A stretch of 64,000 nucleotides of DNA from Terriglobia bacterium (GTDB lineage Bacteria; Acidobacteriota; Terriglobia; Bryobacterales; Bryobacteraceae), in assembly GCA_020073345.1 (NCBI GenBank), contig JAIQFI010000028.1:16484-80483 (forward strand). Direction: 5' to 3'. Below the pieces are notes generated by a model. The model was given only the letters and a program-made list of their open reading frames with translations, made no database searches and was not told the DNA's origin. The translations under genes and the position numbers were made by a program. Shown here one piece after another: positions 27,109 to 36,521 of the stretch. Each line of letters starts with the position of its first letter. The stretch's first letter is position 1.

Positions 27109-28865
27109 GCCTCAACCGGCCTGCCCGATGCGACAGGAATCCGGACACTTACTTCCGTACCGGAGGCGCTGGATTCAATGGCCAGACGCGCGTCGCCGCC
27201 ATAGCACAGCTCTAATCGCCGCTCGACGTTTTCCAGACCGACTCCACTGCGGTTGGATTTCGAGAATCCCGGACCGCTGTCGCGCACGGAAATCAGCAGA
27301 GCCCCTTCCGGCCCGATGCTGGCATTGATCTGGATCAACCCGCCGCCCGCCTGAGGCGCGATCCCGTGCTTCACCGCGTTCTCAACCAGAGGCTGGATCG
27401 AAAGGATCGGAATGGGAACCACCTGCGCCTCGGGAGTCACGTTGATGTCGAGCTTCAGCTTGTCGCCCAGGCGCAGGCGTTCCACATCCAGATACGCCTT
27501 AACGATGTGCATTTCCTCTTCCAGAGGCACCAGCGTTTTCTTAGTCTCGAGAAAGTAGCGGAAAATGTCGGCGAGGTTCAGCACGGTCTCGCGGGCGCCG
27601 CGCGCTTCGCGAGGAATGATCCCGTACAACGTGTTCAGCGCGTTGAACAAGAAATGCGGATGAATTTGGGACTGGAGTGCGCGTAGTTCCGCCTGCGCCA
27701 CCAGGCGCCGCGTTTCCAGGTCCCGATATTGGTCCAGTTGCTCGCCGATCGCAGCGGCCACGCGGCCCAATGCCTGGAAGTCTTCGCTCAGGTAGCGTCG
27801 TCCGCCCGTACGCCGTCCCAGTAACACCGAGAGAGATCCACCCGAACCCGTTCGCAAAGGCACTACGGCCTCGGCGCCTTGGTCTGGTGCCTCCACGACC
27901 CCGGCTGCGACCCGGGCTGGCGCTCCCATGAATTCGCCCAACCGGGCCACGGCGCCGGCGATGTACTCTTCCTCGCTGCGGATGGGCGTCTTTAGCTCGC
28001 GAAGCAGAGCTTCCTCATTCGGCCGGCGAAAGATCAGCCGCGTGAGCGCGCGCTGGACGCCGCCGCGAGCCAGCGCAAACAGGACCAGCAAGAGACACGC
28101 TCCCGCCAGTAGCAGCGCGATGTGAAACGGAGTATCGGCCGCAGGGAGGAGTTCCAGACGCCAAGCCTCCACCGCTCCGAACACGAAGACCGCGGCCAGA
28201 AAAACGTTCGCCAGAAACCGGAAGAACGCATCCAGCAGAACGAAGCGGTAATCCTGCAGCAACACCAGCAACGCCAGTGGAATGGCCGCGTGATGGAAAG
28301 CCAATTCCTGCGACCAGATCTGCTGCGCATGCCCGCTGCCCAGGTGTACGAAAGACATCGCCAGCAGGAATAGCGACATGGTGCCGGCCACGCGCGACGT
28401 AGTGGCCCGGTCGTGCTCCTCGCGGTACACAAACACGGCCGCGATCAGCGTGAGAATCCCGAATCCGATGGTGATGGAGCTCAGGGCCCAGCGGTGATAG
28501 CTGGCGTCTTCGCGAAACAGCTCGGCGATGTGCAAGCCTGTCGCGAGCATGCTGAGTGCATATCCACAGCGGACCAGCGTATGGTAACGCCGCTCCAAAC
28601 ACAAGTCGAACAGTACCGCGGGCAGCAGACTCAGCACGGAGAACCCGATCGCGATGGTGATTCTGACGAACAGCTTGTCCGGGGTAACGCTGCCCAAAAC
28701 AATCAAGGACGCCAGATTCCAAACCAGCGCTAGCACCGCCGCCAGGATCGATTTGACGCCGCCGCGCCGCGCCGCGCGGTCCCGCAGCAGCAGCACCAAG
28801 AAGATGCCGAAGATCAGCACGCCGGCCGAGTGCCCGAGAGTGTTGACCAGCAGGGACTCGTTCAC
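27099..28865 (-). CDS. LytS/YehU-type sensor histidine kinase
   Basis: 588 residues from GTG 28865. The N-terminal half has about eight transmembrane helices (to about residue 275), followed by a GAF-like region (about 285-375), then the His_kinase domain with phospho-acceptor His in QSQIHPHFLFNALNTLY (about 397-413) and an HATPase_c domain (PLVENAVKHGI N-box, VRDSGPGF and GVGLENVERRL). It phosphorylates the LytTR regulator just downstream. The signal is unknown; membrane helices dominate the input region. TAAGAT ends 6 nt before the GTG. Confidence 0.9.
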   Translation of the reverse strand: MNESLLVNTLGHSAGVLIFGIFLVLLLRDRAARRGGVKSILAAVLALVWNLASLIVLGSVTPDKLFVRITIAIGFSVLSLLPAVLFDLCLERRYHTLVRCGYALSMLATGLHIAELFREDASYHRWALSSITIGFGILTLIAAVFVYREEHDRATTSRVAGTMSLFLLAMSFVHLGSGHAQQIWSQELAFHHAAIPLALLVLLQDYRFVLLDAFFRFLANVFLAAVFVFGAVEAWRLELLPAADTPFHIALLLAGACLLLVLFALARGGVQRALTRLIFRRPNEEALLRELKTPIRSEEEYIAGAVARLGEFMGAPARVAAGVVEAPDQGAEAVVPLRTGSGGSLSVLLGRRTGGRRYLSEDFQALGRVAAAIGEQLDQYRDLETRRLVAQAELRALQSQIHPHFLFNALNTLYGIIPREARGARETVLNLADIFRYFLETKKTLVPLEEEMHIVKAYLDVERLRLGDKLKLDINVTPEAQVVPIPILSIQPLVENAVKHGIAPQAGGGLIQINASIGPEGALLISVRDSGPGFSKSNRSGVGLENVERRLELCYGGDARLAIESSASGTEVSVRIPVASGRPVEAWR

Positions 28866-28871
28866 GGTCCA

Positions 28872-28877
28872 ATCTTA
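28872..28877 (-). promoter_or_regulatory. -10 element (TAAGAT), leaderless type, for the kinase
   Basis: TAAGAT on the minus strand ends 6 nt before the GTG at 28865. No Shine-Dalgarno. Confidence 0.5.
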
Positions 28878-28903
28878 CCGAACCGCGACAGTTATGGAGC
28901 GGC
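28878..28903. repeat. Dispersed repeat unit in a divergent promoter region
   Basis: CCGAACCGCGACAG followed by TTATGGAGCGGC matches the right arm and flank of the hairpin at 7958-7983 with two mismatches. It occupies the middle of the 56 bp divergent intergenic region, just where the -35 of the forward gene would fall. Confidence 0.5.
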
Positions 28904-28909
28904 ATCTCG

Positions 28910-28915
28910 TATAAT
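28910..28915 (+). promoter_or_regulatory. -10 element (TATAAT), leaderless type, for the GT-C gene
   Basis: Perfect TATAAT ends 6 nt before the TTG start at 28922; no Shine-Dalgarno. Confidence 0.6.
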
Positions 28916-28921
28916 CAGCGC

Positions 28922-30949
28922 TTGCCGTCTCGCTTCAAAACCGTTTTGTGGCTGATCTGGGCCGCGATCGCCGTGTGGTTGACCGCCGGAATCGTACGCT
29001 GGCACGTCGAATACTTCCGCAGCCCTGGCCCCCAGTTCTACCGCGCGGCCGTCATCGGCTTACCGTTGCTGGCGTTAGGGTCTCTGGCTTGGGCCCGCCT
29101 GCGAACCGGATTCCTGTGGCGCTACGAACTGGCGGCGATCGTTGCGATCCCCACAGCCGTCGCGCTGCTGCGCGAACCGCGCGCAACACTTGTAATCGCC
29201 GCGCTCTTCGCTGCGTGCTACTGCGCCGGACGAACCTTGTGCGAGCGCTGCGGCTGGAGCACGGACGCGCCTGCCGCCGACCTGGTCTTCTCCACCGCCT
29301 CTGGATTCGCGCTGCTGAACACCGCGCTGTTCGTGAGCGGCCTCGCTCGAATTTGGTACCCGTGGTTCTTCGCGCTGCTTCTGCTGGCGCCTCTCATCGT
29401 GTTCCGCCGCAATCTTGGGCGCCTGATCGATACCCTGCTGGCGATATTCCGTCGTTGGGGACAGCTCGACGATCTGCGCCGCCCAGTCGCCGGTATCCTG
29501 ATCCCGTTCGCGGCGATTCTGGCCCTATGTACCACCGTGCTGATGCTCGCTCCCACGCTGTCTTGGGACGCGATGAAGCAGCACCTTCCCTTGAGCCAGT
29601 ACTATCTGCAGGTTCATGCACTCCAGCCCAAACCGGACCTCGCGTATTCATTTTTTCCGCAAGCCACCGAATCTTTGTTCGCCCTCACCTGGGCGCTGGG
29701 CGGACAGTCCGCGGCGCAGTTTATCACACCGCTGTTCTTCGCGCTGTCACTGCTGGCGGCCTGGATCCTGGCGCGCGATTGCGGCGCGGATGCCGCAGAG
29801 GCGTTGACCGGCGTGGTGCTTGTGGCTTCTCTGCCTGTCCTGCACTGGGCCGAATCCGTGCCGAAGAACGATGCCGGAGTCACTTTCTTCTTGCTGTGTT
29901 CGCTGGTCGCTGCTCTGCGTTGGCGCATCGCATCCGAATTCAAGTGGGTGCAAGCCGGAGTACTCTTCCTGGCCTGCGCGTTTGCAAACAAGGACCTGGC
30001 TTTGCTGGGCGCGATTCCCTTAAGCGTCGTCTTTCTCTACGCGGCTTGGCGCCAGCCGCGGCGGCTGCGGGCCTTCGCATCCCTGGCGGCGATCTTCGCC
30101 CTGGTCGCACTGATTTGGACCGTGCGGCGCTACGTGCTCACCGGCAGTCCGATCTTTCCTTTTGTGCCCGGGCAGAACATAATCTCGGGTTGGCCGCCGG
30201 ACCCCAGTTTCCGCGCGACTGTCCTGCGCATCCTTCGGCTCCCCTGGGACTTGCACTTTCACGGGCACGACTTCTCTGAAACCGTACTGATCGCGCCACT
30301 CGGGCTCGCGTTCGTCTTCTTCTGGCCTGTATGGCTGTTCAACCGGCGGCCAAACCGCGCCGAATGCCTGTGTCTCTGGTTCGCGATCGCGGCATTCCTG
30401 ATGTGGGGCTGGCGAAGCCCGTATGTGCGCTATGCAGTGGCGCCGCTCGCCGTGATCGCCGTGCTCACCGGAGTACGCCTGGCCCGGTTCTGGCGAACCT
30501 CCCCTCGCATCACGCGAGCCAGCCTGGCGGCCGCGTGTCTGTGGGTCCTGATTCCGGCCATTTGCGCGACCATGATCGTCGAAATCAATGCGCCCCAGCT
30601 ACGTTACGTTGCAGGCAGGATCGGCCGCGACGATTACCTGAACCAGGCCCTGATCACGCACCGTTCTCTCGTCTGGCTGCGGGATCACGCTGCACCCGCC
30701 GAAACCATTCTGGGTTTGGAGAATTGCTCCGACGTCTACGCGCCGCCTTTTCCGCGCTACCAATCTTACTGCGCCTTCGGCCCCCGGACCGCGGCTGAAG
30801 TTGAGGCTCCATTGCGCGCGGCGTCTTTCGATTGGCTGGTAGCGCCGCCTGGCGATCAGGAAGCCGACATGGCGGCAGCGCGCGCGATCGGACGCGTGGC
30901 GCTGGAAATGTATCGCGATCCGGATTTCGTGATCTACCGGCTGGAGTAG
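28922..30949 (+). CDS. GT-C fold membrane glycosyltransferase, family 39-like
   Basis: 675 residues from a TTG start placed by the TATAAT 6 nt upstream. About 14 hydrophobic segments. Long polytopic N-terminal part with a lumenal loop after the fifth or sixth helix (TLSWDAMKQHLPLSQYYLQ) and a paired-acid-like SVPKNDAG segment, then a small soluble C-terminal region (ILGLENCSDVYAPPFPRYQ). This matches the Arnt/PMT/dolichyl-phosphate-mannose class that transfers a sugar from a polyprenyl-phosphate donor on the periplasmic face. Acceptor and sugar unknown. Confidence 0.7.
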   Translation: MPSRFKTVLWLIWAAIAVWLTAGIVRWHVEYFRSPGPQFYRAAVIGLPLLALGSLAWARLRTGFLWRYELAAIVAIPTAVALLREPRATLVIAALFAACYCAGRTLCERCGWSTDAPAADLVFSTASGFALLNTALFVSGLARIWYPWFFALLLLAPLIVFRRNLGRLIDTLLAIFRRWGQLDDLRRPVAGILIPFAAILALCTTVLMLAPTLSWDAMKQHLPLSQYYLQVHALQPKPDLAYSFFPQATESLFALTWALGGQSAAQFITPLFFALSLLAAWILARDCGADAAEALTGVVLVASLPVLHWAESVPKNDAGVTFFLLCSLVAALRWRIASEFKWVQAGVLFLACAFANKDLALLGAIPLSVVFLYAAWRQPRRLRAFASLAAIFALVALIWTVRRYVLTGSPIFPFVPGQNIISGWPPDPSFRATVLRILRLPWDLHFHGHDFSETVLIAPLGLAFVFFWPVWLFNRRPNRAECLCLWFAIAAFLMWGWRSPYVRYAVAPLAVIAVLTGVRLARFWRTSPRITRASLAAACLWVLIPAICATMIVEINAPQLRYVAGRIGRDDYLNQALITHRSLVWLRDHAAPAETILGLENCSDVYAPPFPRYQSYCAFGPRTAAEVEAPLRAASFDWLVAPPGDQEADMAAARAIGRVALEMYRDPDFVIYRLE

Positions 30950-30950
30950 T

Positions 30951-31847
30951 TCACTTCGGCTTGACCGCGTGCCCGCCGAACTGCTGCCGCATGGCGGCTA
31001 ACATCCGCGCGCCGAAGGAATTCTCCTGCCGCGAGCGGAACCGCATCATCAGGGACAGCCCGATCACGGGAGCCGGAACGGCCGTATTGATGGACTCCTC
31101 CACTGTCCAGCGCCCTTCGCCGGAATCCTCCACCCAAGGCTGCAGATGGTCCAGGCCGGGGTCCTGCTTGAGTGCGCTTGCGGTCAGCTCGAGCAACCAG
31201 CTTCGCACCACGCTGCCCTGCATCCACAGGTTGGCGATAGCCGCCAGATCCAGCGGGAAGCGCGATGCTTGCATGATCTCGAAGCCCTCGGCGTAGCCCT
31301 GCATCATCGCGTATTCGATGCCGTTGTGCACCATCTTGACGAAGTGGCCCGATCCGACCGGTCCGCAGTACAAATACCCGTCAGGAGGCGCCAGGGTTTT
31401 CAGAATGGGTTCCACGCGCCGGAAGTCGTCCTGTTGCCCGCCTACCATCAGGCAGTAGCCGACCTTCAAGCCCCAGATTCCCCCGCTGGTCCCGGCGTCC
31501 ATGTAATGGATCCCTTTGGGCTCCAGGGCGGCCGCACGGGCAATATCGTCGGTAAAGCGAGTATTGCCTCCGTCGATGATCAAGTCCCCGGGAGACAATA
31601 GCTTAGCCAGGGCGTCTACTGTGTCCTGAGTGGGCTTGCCCGCCGGGACCATGATCCAGATCGTTCGAGGTGCCGGGAGTTGCCCTACCAGCCCCGATAG
31701 GTCCGTGACCAGCGTGGCATGCATTTCCTGAACCCGCGCAGCGTCCGGGGGGTGAGCGTCGTAACCGATCACCTCGTGGCCACCTTGGGTCAGGCGCTGC
31801 GCCATATTCCCGCCCATCTTGCCTAACCCAATCATTCCAATACGCAT
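30951..31847 (-). CDS. gnd: 6-phosphogluconate dehydrogenase (decarboxylating), short form
   Basis: 298 residues from ATG 31847. Rossmann start MRIGMIGLGKMGGNMAQRL, then VPAGKPTQDTVDAL, the IIDGGNTRFTDD substrate loop, the DAGTSGGIWGL motif and the catalytic Lys in GSGHFVKMVHNGIEYAMMQ. The length (about 300) and GxxGxxxG sequence are those of the NAD-preferring GntZ/YqeC short class, not the 470-residue E. coli Gnd. It oxidises 6-phosphogluconate to ribulose 5-phosphate and CO2. TACACT ends 6 nt before the ATG. The 3' end is 1 bp from the convergent GT-C gene. Confidence 0.9.
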   Translation of the reverse strand: MRIGMIGLGKMGGNMAQRLTQGGHEVIGYDAHPPDAARVQEMHATLVTDLSGLVGQLPAPRTIWIMVPAGKPTQDTVDALAKLLSPGDLIIDGGNTRFTDDIARAAALEPKGIHYMDAGTSGGIWGLKVGYCLMVGGQQDDFRRVEPILKTLAPPDGYLYCGPVGSGHFVKMVHNGIEYAMMQGYAEGFEIMQASRFPLDLAAIANLWMQGSVVRSWLLELTASALKQDPGLDHLQPWVEDSGEGRWTVEESINTAVPAPVIGLSLMMRFRSRQENSFGARMLAAMRQQFGGHAVKPK

Positions 31848-31853
31848 GGGAAC

Positions 31854-31859
31854 AGTGTA
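31854..31859 (-). promoter_or_regulatory. -10 element (TACACT), leaderless type, for gnd
   Basis: TACACT on the minus strand ends 6 nt before the ATG at 31847; no Shine-Dalgarno in the gap. Confidence 0.55.
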
Positions 31860-31903
31860 TCGGAAGGGAGGTAGAGCGGTCCAAAAAATCTTTGCCTCCA
31901 TAC

Positions 31904-31932
31904 TTGACACGTAGATACGCAGATTATATACT
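31904..31932 (+). promoter_or_regulatory. Near-consensus sigma-70 promoter of hsp20
   Basis: TTGACA (31904-31909), 17 bp spacer, TATACT (31927-31932). It is followed by a leader with AGAGGAGA ending about 7 nt before the ATG at 31968. A short CTCT/AGAG inverted repeat overlaps the start of transcription. Confidence 0.8.
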
Positions 31933-31967
31933 CTAGTAGAGGTTAGATATTTAGAGGAGAAAACATC

Positions 31968-32408
31968 ATGGCGATCATCAAATATGCACCTTTTGGCGGT
32001 TTCGAGACATTTCCTGGCTTGAAAGCCTTTGAGGACACCATGAATCGGCTGTTTGTGGAACCGAACGGTCGGCCATGGGTGCCTCCGGTCGATATCCGGG
32101 AAACTGAAAATGAGTTGGTAGTAAAGGCGGATGTTCCGGACGTGAAGTTCGAGGACATCGACGTTCGCCTGGAGAACGGTACGCTGACCCTAAAGGGAGA
32201 GCGGAAGTTCGAAGAGAAAAAGGAAGAGGGCGGCTGGCATCGCGTGGAGCGTTCCTACGGTCACTTCGAGCGTGTGTTCACGCTGCCGGATACCGTGAAT
32301 CCGGAAGGGGTCAAGGCCGATTACAAGAACGGCACGCTCACAATCACCTTGCCCAAGAAGGAAATTGCGAAGCCGCGCCAGGTGAAGATCCAGGTAAGCA
32401 ATAACTAA
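31968..32408 (+). CDS. Hsp20/alpha-crystallin small heat-shock protein
   Basis: 146 residues. Alpha-crystallin domain about 40-135: VDIRETENELVVKADVPDV, LTLKGERKFEE, and the ADYKNGTLTITLPK edge strand with the GxLxxxxPK signature; C-terminal tail QVKIQVSNN. ATP-independent holdase that binds unfolding proteins; oligomeric, cytoplasmic. It has its own strong promoter and Shine-Dalgarno, in contrast to the leaderless neighbours, and sits next to htpX, another stress gene. Confidence 0.93.
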   Translation: MAIIKYAPFGGFETFPGLKAFEDTMNRLFVEPNGRPWVPPVDIRETENELVVKADVPDVKFEDIDVRLENGTLTLKGERKFEEKKEEGGWHRVERSYGHFERVFTLPDTVNPEGVKADYKNGTLTITLPKKEIAKPRQVKIQVSNN

Positions 32409-32522
32409 ACCTGGTAGTTGTCGTTGTAGTTCCTCCTAGAGGCGGGGTTGTGGAGTACGTTTTCGAAAAGGCGTCGGGAACGGACTGCAATTCCGCCTCG
32501 TCTTCCTTGTAGGTGGGTCAGT

Positions 32523-33416
32523 ATGATGGGTAATATGAACGGCGTCAAGACTGCGATGTTGCTGGGCTTGGTCAGCGCCTTGTTGTTGTTCGGCGGTGTG
32601 ATGATCGCCGGCAGGTCGGGGCTGGAGATCGCCCTGGTGATTGCCGTGGTCATGAACTTCGCCAGCTACTTCTTCTCCGACAAGATCGCGTTGGCGACGT
32701 ACTCGGCCCAGCCGGTCACCCCGCAGGACAATCCTGAGGTGTATGCGCGCGTGTTTCCCCTCGTCCAGGGCCTCACACAACGAATGGGCCTACCGATGCC
32801 CAAGCTATGGCTGATCCCCGATGCTTCGCCCAACGCCTTCGCCACTGGCCGGAACCCGTCGCACGCTTCGGTCGCATTCACCGCCGGGATTCTGCAGTTG
32901 ATGAACGATCGCGAGCTCGAAGGTGTCGTCGCGCACGAATTGGGACACGTGCTGCATCGCGATATCCTGACCAGTTCAATCGCGGCCACGCTCGCCGCGG
33001 CCATTACGCACCTGGCGTATATGGCGATGTGGTTCGGCGGCGGACGCCGGGACGACGATGAAGGTAGTCCATGGGGCGGGCTGTTGATGATCATCCTGGC
33101 GCCTATCGCGGCGGGTTTGATTCAGATGGCGATTTCACGCTCCCGCGAATACGATGCCGATGCGGCCTCCGCCAAGTACACCGGGTCACCGGACGGCTTG
33201 ATCAACGGGCTGCGGAAACTGGAACTGGGCGTGGAGCGAGTCCCCATGAATGATGCCTCGCCCGCGACGGCTCATATGTTCATCCTGAATCCGTTTCGGA
33301 ATGGCGGCATGACGCGCCTGTTCTCCACCCATCCATCGACGGAGGACCGCATCGCGCGCCTGGAAGCCCTGCGCGGAGACGCGTTCCACCTGTCGCCGGC
33401 GGCACGGGCGAATTGA
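32523..33416 (+). CDS. htpX: Membrane zinc metalloprotease HtpX
   Basis: 297 residues from ATG 32523 (AGGTGG upstream; a later ATG at 32535 is also plausible by homology to MNxxKTAxLLG starts). Two N-terminal transmembrane helices, a cytosolic zinc site with His138, Glu139 and His142 in VVAHELGHVLHRD, two more helices and the SREYDADAASA third-ligand region. HtpX degrades misfolded inner-membrane proteins under stress. It follows hsp20 by 114 bp and overlaps the next gene (TTGA). Confidence 0.92.
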   Translation: MMGNMNGVKTAMLLGLVSALLLFGGVMIAGRSGLEIALVIAVVMNFASYFFSDKIALATYSAQPVTPQDNPEVYARVFPLVQGLTQRMGLPMPKLWLIPDASPNAFATGRNPSHASVAFTAGILQLMNDRELEGVVAHELGHVLHRDILTSSIAATLAAAITHLAYMAMWFGGGRRDDDEGSPWGGLLMIILAPIAAGLIQMAISRSREYDADAASAKYTGSPDGLINGLRKLELGVERVPMNDASPATAHMFILNPFRNGGMTRLFSTHPSTEDRIARLEALRGDAFHLSPAARAN

Positions 33417-34570
33417 ACCTCGTAAAAGTAAACCGCAAGGCTGCCGATCGCGCGGCCAGCGGCCATCCCTGGCTCTTCTCGAGCGACATTACCGATCGTG
33501 GCGAGGCTCAGCCGGGCGAAGCTGTCGGCGTTGCCGACCCGAAGGGGCGCGTGATCGGCGTGGCGCATTACAGCTCCACGTCGCAGATTGCCCTGCGGCT
33601 TCTCACGAACAATCGCGAGCCGATCGACCGGCCGTTCTTCATCCGCCGCCTGACCCAGGCACTCGCGCACCGCGAACGCGTGGTTACGAACTCCAACGCC
33701 TACCGGCTGGTCTTCTCCGAAGCCGATCTTCTTCCAGGCCTGATTGTCGACCGCTACGGTCCGTACCTGGTGATGCAGACCCTGAGCCAGGGCATGGATC
33801 GCGCTCGCGACGTCATCACGCATTGCCTGAACGAGCTGCTGCGGCCCGCCGGCATTCTGGCGCGCAACGATGCCAGCGTGCGCAAGCTGGAAGGTCTGCC
33901 CTCGGAGACGCTCGTTCTTTCCGGCGAAATCCCCGAGCGTGTCACCGTGGAGATGAACGGCTTGAAGCTCGAAGCCGACTTGCTGCACGGCCAGAAAACC
34001 GGCATTTATCTCGACCAGCGCGAGAACTATATGGCCGCTGAGCGCCACGCCCACGGGCGCGTCCTCGATTGCTTTAGCTCCACCGGCGGTTTCGCTTTAC
34101 ACACGGCTCGCAAGGCGGAATCGGTCGAGGCCGTGGAATCCTCCGTTCCCGCGCTGGCCATCGCCGAGTCCAACGCGCGCGCGAATGGGCTGACGAACAT
34201 CCAATTCCGCAAGGCGGACGTGTTCGAATTCCTGGCCGGGCTCGACCGCCGCCATTCAATGATCATTCTGGACCCGCCGGCTTTCGCGCGTTCGCGCAAG
34301 ATGCTGGACGATGCCGCACGCGGGTATAAGGAGATCAACCTGCGCGCGCTGCGGATGCTCGACCCGGGCGGGATCCTGGTGACGTGTTCCTGTTCGCATC
34401 ATATGAGCGAGGCGATGCTGTTCCAGATCGTCGCCGAAGCCGCGCTCGATGCCGGCAAAACCATCCGCGTTCTCGAGCGCCGGACGCAAGCCTCCGACCA
34501 TCCCATCCTTCTGACAGTCCCCGAAACGCTGTATCTTAAGTGCCTGATCCTGGAAGTGCTGGCAGCTTGA
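33413..34570 (+). CDS. RlmI-like class I SAM-dependent rRNA methyltransferase
   Basis: 385 residues from a TTG start overlapping the htpX stop by 4 bp. N-terminal PUA domain (VKVNRKAADRAASGHPWLFSSDI), central EEHD-like region, C-terminal Rossmann methyltransferase: VLDCFSSTGGFALHTA (motif I), the IILDPPAFARS catalytic loop and LVTCSCSHHM. The family makes 5-methylcytosine in 23S rRNA (position 1962 for E. coli RlmI). Exact position not provable here. Confidence 0.88.
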   Translation: MNLVKVNRKAADRAASGHPWLFSSDITDRGEAQPGEAVGVADPKGRVIGVAHYSSTSQIALRLLTNNREPIDRPFFIRRLTQALAHRERVVTNSNAYRLVFSEADLLPGLIVDRYGPYLVMQTLSQGMDRARDVITHCLNELLRPAGILARNDASVRKLEGLPSETLVLSGEIPERVTVEMNGLKLEADLLHGQKTGIYLDQRENYMAAERHAHGRVLDCFSSTGGFALHTARKAESVEAVESSVPALAIAESNARANGLTNIQFRKADVFEFLAGLDRRHSMIILDPPAFARSRKMLDDAARGYKEINLRALRMLDPGGILVTCSCSHHMSEAMLFQIVAEAALDAGKTIRVLERRTQASDHPILLTVPETLYLKCLILEVLAA

Positions 34571-34648
34571 ACTCCAGCCTTCCTCGAGTCCAGGCGCAGG
34601 GCGTGAACTTCACGATTGATCGCAACTGAAATAGCGGCTCAGTTCAAC

Positions 34649-35461
34649 TCACCAGTAGGGCTGGTGGATATCTTGGTTCAGCAAGAAGCGCGGCTGCGTA
34701 CCGAGATGTGCGGCGGGTGCCCCGGCATGCAGGAGTAACGAGTGCATCAGGATCACGTCACCGGCCGAGGCAGTATTCTCGATGACTTGGAGCGGTATCC
34801 CATCGACTTCTTCGACGTATTCGTGAAACCGCGCAATCCGCGATTCAGGATTGCCCACGACCCGCAGATCCCGGAGGTACGGGTGCCGTTCGAGAGATTT
34901 ACGGAACTGTGCACCCCGAGACCCCGGCGGGCTGGGATTCTCAGAAAACCACCGATGCACAAGGCGATGTGATCCGCTTAGAACGTTCACGCCACCACAA
35001 CGTGGTCCGACGTCGGTCAGCATCGCGTGCACTTTCACGCCACACGGAGGCAACAGTCGGCCAGTGTAATCACCATCAATGTGCCAACCTGTGCTCGGTA
35101 TATCCCATTCACGCCCGACAGGGAACTGCAGGAAGAAGGCGCCCCAATCATGCGGTTTCTGCCAGGGTTGGCCCTCCAGTACCTCATCGATCGCCTGGAT
35201 CGTACGAGCGCTCCCAATAGCGCGAAAAACCGGCGCGGCCTTCAAGTGTTGCAGATTTACCGGTCGCGGGGTCGTCCAGGTTGAAGGATCGTCGCGATGG
35301 ATTCCCACTCTGGCCAGCGCAGCCCAAATGGCATCACACATTGCGGCCGCGTCTCCGGCACTGAAGGCAGCGGGAATCCGGACCCACCCATATGCCCTAA
35401 AGTGTTCCAACATGGATAGATGCGAGTGAGACATCTCAGATCGGTGCCGTATATTTCCCAT
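34649..35461 (-). CDS. Phytanoyl-CoA dioxygenase (PhyH) family protein
   Basis: 270 residues (or 261 from the internal ATG at 35434). Fe(II)/2-oxoglutarate double-stranded beta-helix: HxD motif in STGWHIDGDYTG, GGVNVLSGSHRLVHRW, and the distal His plus 2OG-binding region in ILMHSLLLHAGAPA, with a nearby Arg in TQPRFLL. It probably hydroxylates a small molecule; substrate unknown. Monocistronic on the minus strand, with no clear promoter. Confidence 0.85.
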   Translation of the reverse strand: MGNIRHRSEMSHSHLSMLEHFRAYGWVRIPAAFSAGDAAAMCDAIWAALARVGIHRDDPSTWTTPRPVNLQHLKAAPVFRAIGSARTIQAIDEVLEGQPWQKPHDWGAFFLQFPVGREWDIPSTGWHIDGDYTGRLLPPCGVKVHAMLTDVGPRCGGVNVLSGSHRLVHRWFSENPSPPGSRGAQFRKSLERHPYLRDLRVVGNPESRIARFHEYVEEVDGIPLQVIENTASAGDVILMHSLLLHAGAPAAHLGTQPRFLLNQDIHQPYW

Positions 35462-35675
35462 TAAATCACGCGGTCGTGGCTATACCATTGCCCCAATAAG
35501 CGGCATGGTGCTGGCGCACCATGTTTCGGAGGGCTCGTCGCGGTCCTATGGTATTCGGGATCGTCCCGGAATGCCATTCGGCCGCCCCTTGGAATAGCCG
35601 TTCAGCTTCTCCTGGCCGGTCTCGAGCGCCGCCTCTTAACATAAGTCGCGTGATACTATTTCCGGGGAGGAGTGC

Positions 35676-36521
35676 ATGCGTCGCAGAGACTTTCTACCCA
35701 TCCTGGCCGCGCCGCTCGCGCTCGCCCAGACCACGCCCTCGATCCAAAGAAAGAGCCGCATCAAGCAGGGCGTGACCCGCGGAGTCTTCGCGCGCGAAAT
35801 GAGCCTGGAGGACTGCTGCCGCGAGGCCGCGCGCCTCGGCATCAAGGGATTCGACCTGATCGGCCCCGCGGACTGGCCGCTGCTCAAGAAGTACGGCCTA
35901 GTGCCCTCGATGTATCCACCGGGGCCGGGCGGGTCCATCCCCGACGCGCTAAACAACCCGGCGAATCACGCCAAGATCGAAACATCCCTGCGCGCGGCCA
36001 TCGACGAATCGGCGGTCGCCGGAGTGCCGAACGTGATAACGTTTTCCGGCAATCGCCGCGGCATGGACGATCGCGTCGGCGCGGACAACTGCGTGGCGTT
36101 TCTCAATAAGGTGAAAGCCCAGGCCGAAGACAAAGGCGTCACCATCTGCATGGAGTACCTGAACAGCAAGGTGAACCACAAGGACTACATGTTCGATCAC
36201 ATTGCCTGGGGCGTGGATGTGATGAAGCGCGTCAATTCTCCGCGCGTCAAAGTCCTGTTCGATATCTATCACGCCCAGATCATGGACGGTGATATCGTGC
36301 GCAACATTCGCGATAACTTCCAATGGATCGCGCACTTCCATACCGGCGGCAACCCCGGACGGCATGACATCGACGATACTCAGGAATTGAACTACCGTTT
36401 CATCATGCAAGCCATCGCGGATCTAGGGTTCACTGGGTTCGTTTCTCACGAGTACTCGCCCACCCAAGGGCACGATCCAATCGCTACTCTCAACAAGGCA
36501 ATCGAGATATGCGACGTGTAG
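35676..36521 (+). CDS. Tat-exported hydroxypyruvate-isomerase-like TIM barrel
   Basis: 281 residues. The MRRRDFLPILAAPLALAQ start is a Tat-type signal common in acidobacterial homologs. The xylose-isomerase-like TIM barrel follows: VCMEYLNSK-type strand with a catalytic Glu, VLFDIYHAQIMDGDI, HFHTGGNPGRHDIDDTQELNY and the C-terminal VSHEYSPTQG with the second Glu. Family members isomerise hydroxypyruvate or related keto-sugars with a divalent metal. GGGGAGGAG lies before the ATG. It overlaps the cytochrome gene by 13 bp. Confidence 0.85.
   Translation: MRRRDFLPILAAPLALAQTTPSIQRKSRIKQGVTRGVFAREMSLEDCCREAARLGIKGFDLIGPADWPLLKKYGLVPSMYPPGPGGSIPDALNNPANHAKIETSLRAAIDESAVAGVPNVITFSGNRRGMDDRVGADNCVAFLNKVKAQAEDKGVTICMEYLNSKVNHKDYMFDHIAWGVDVMKRVNSPRVKVLFDIYHAQIMDGDIVRNIRDNFQWIAHFHTGGNPGRHDIDDTQELNYRFIMQAIADLGFTGFVSHEYSPTQGHDPIATLNKAIEICDV

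Noticed and set aside
31931..31941. CTCT/AGAG inverted repeat after the hsp20 -10 as a heat-shock operator (CIRCE-like)
   Set aside because: The arms are only 4 bp and do not match the CIRCE consensus.
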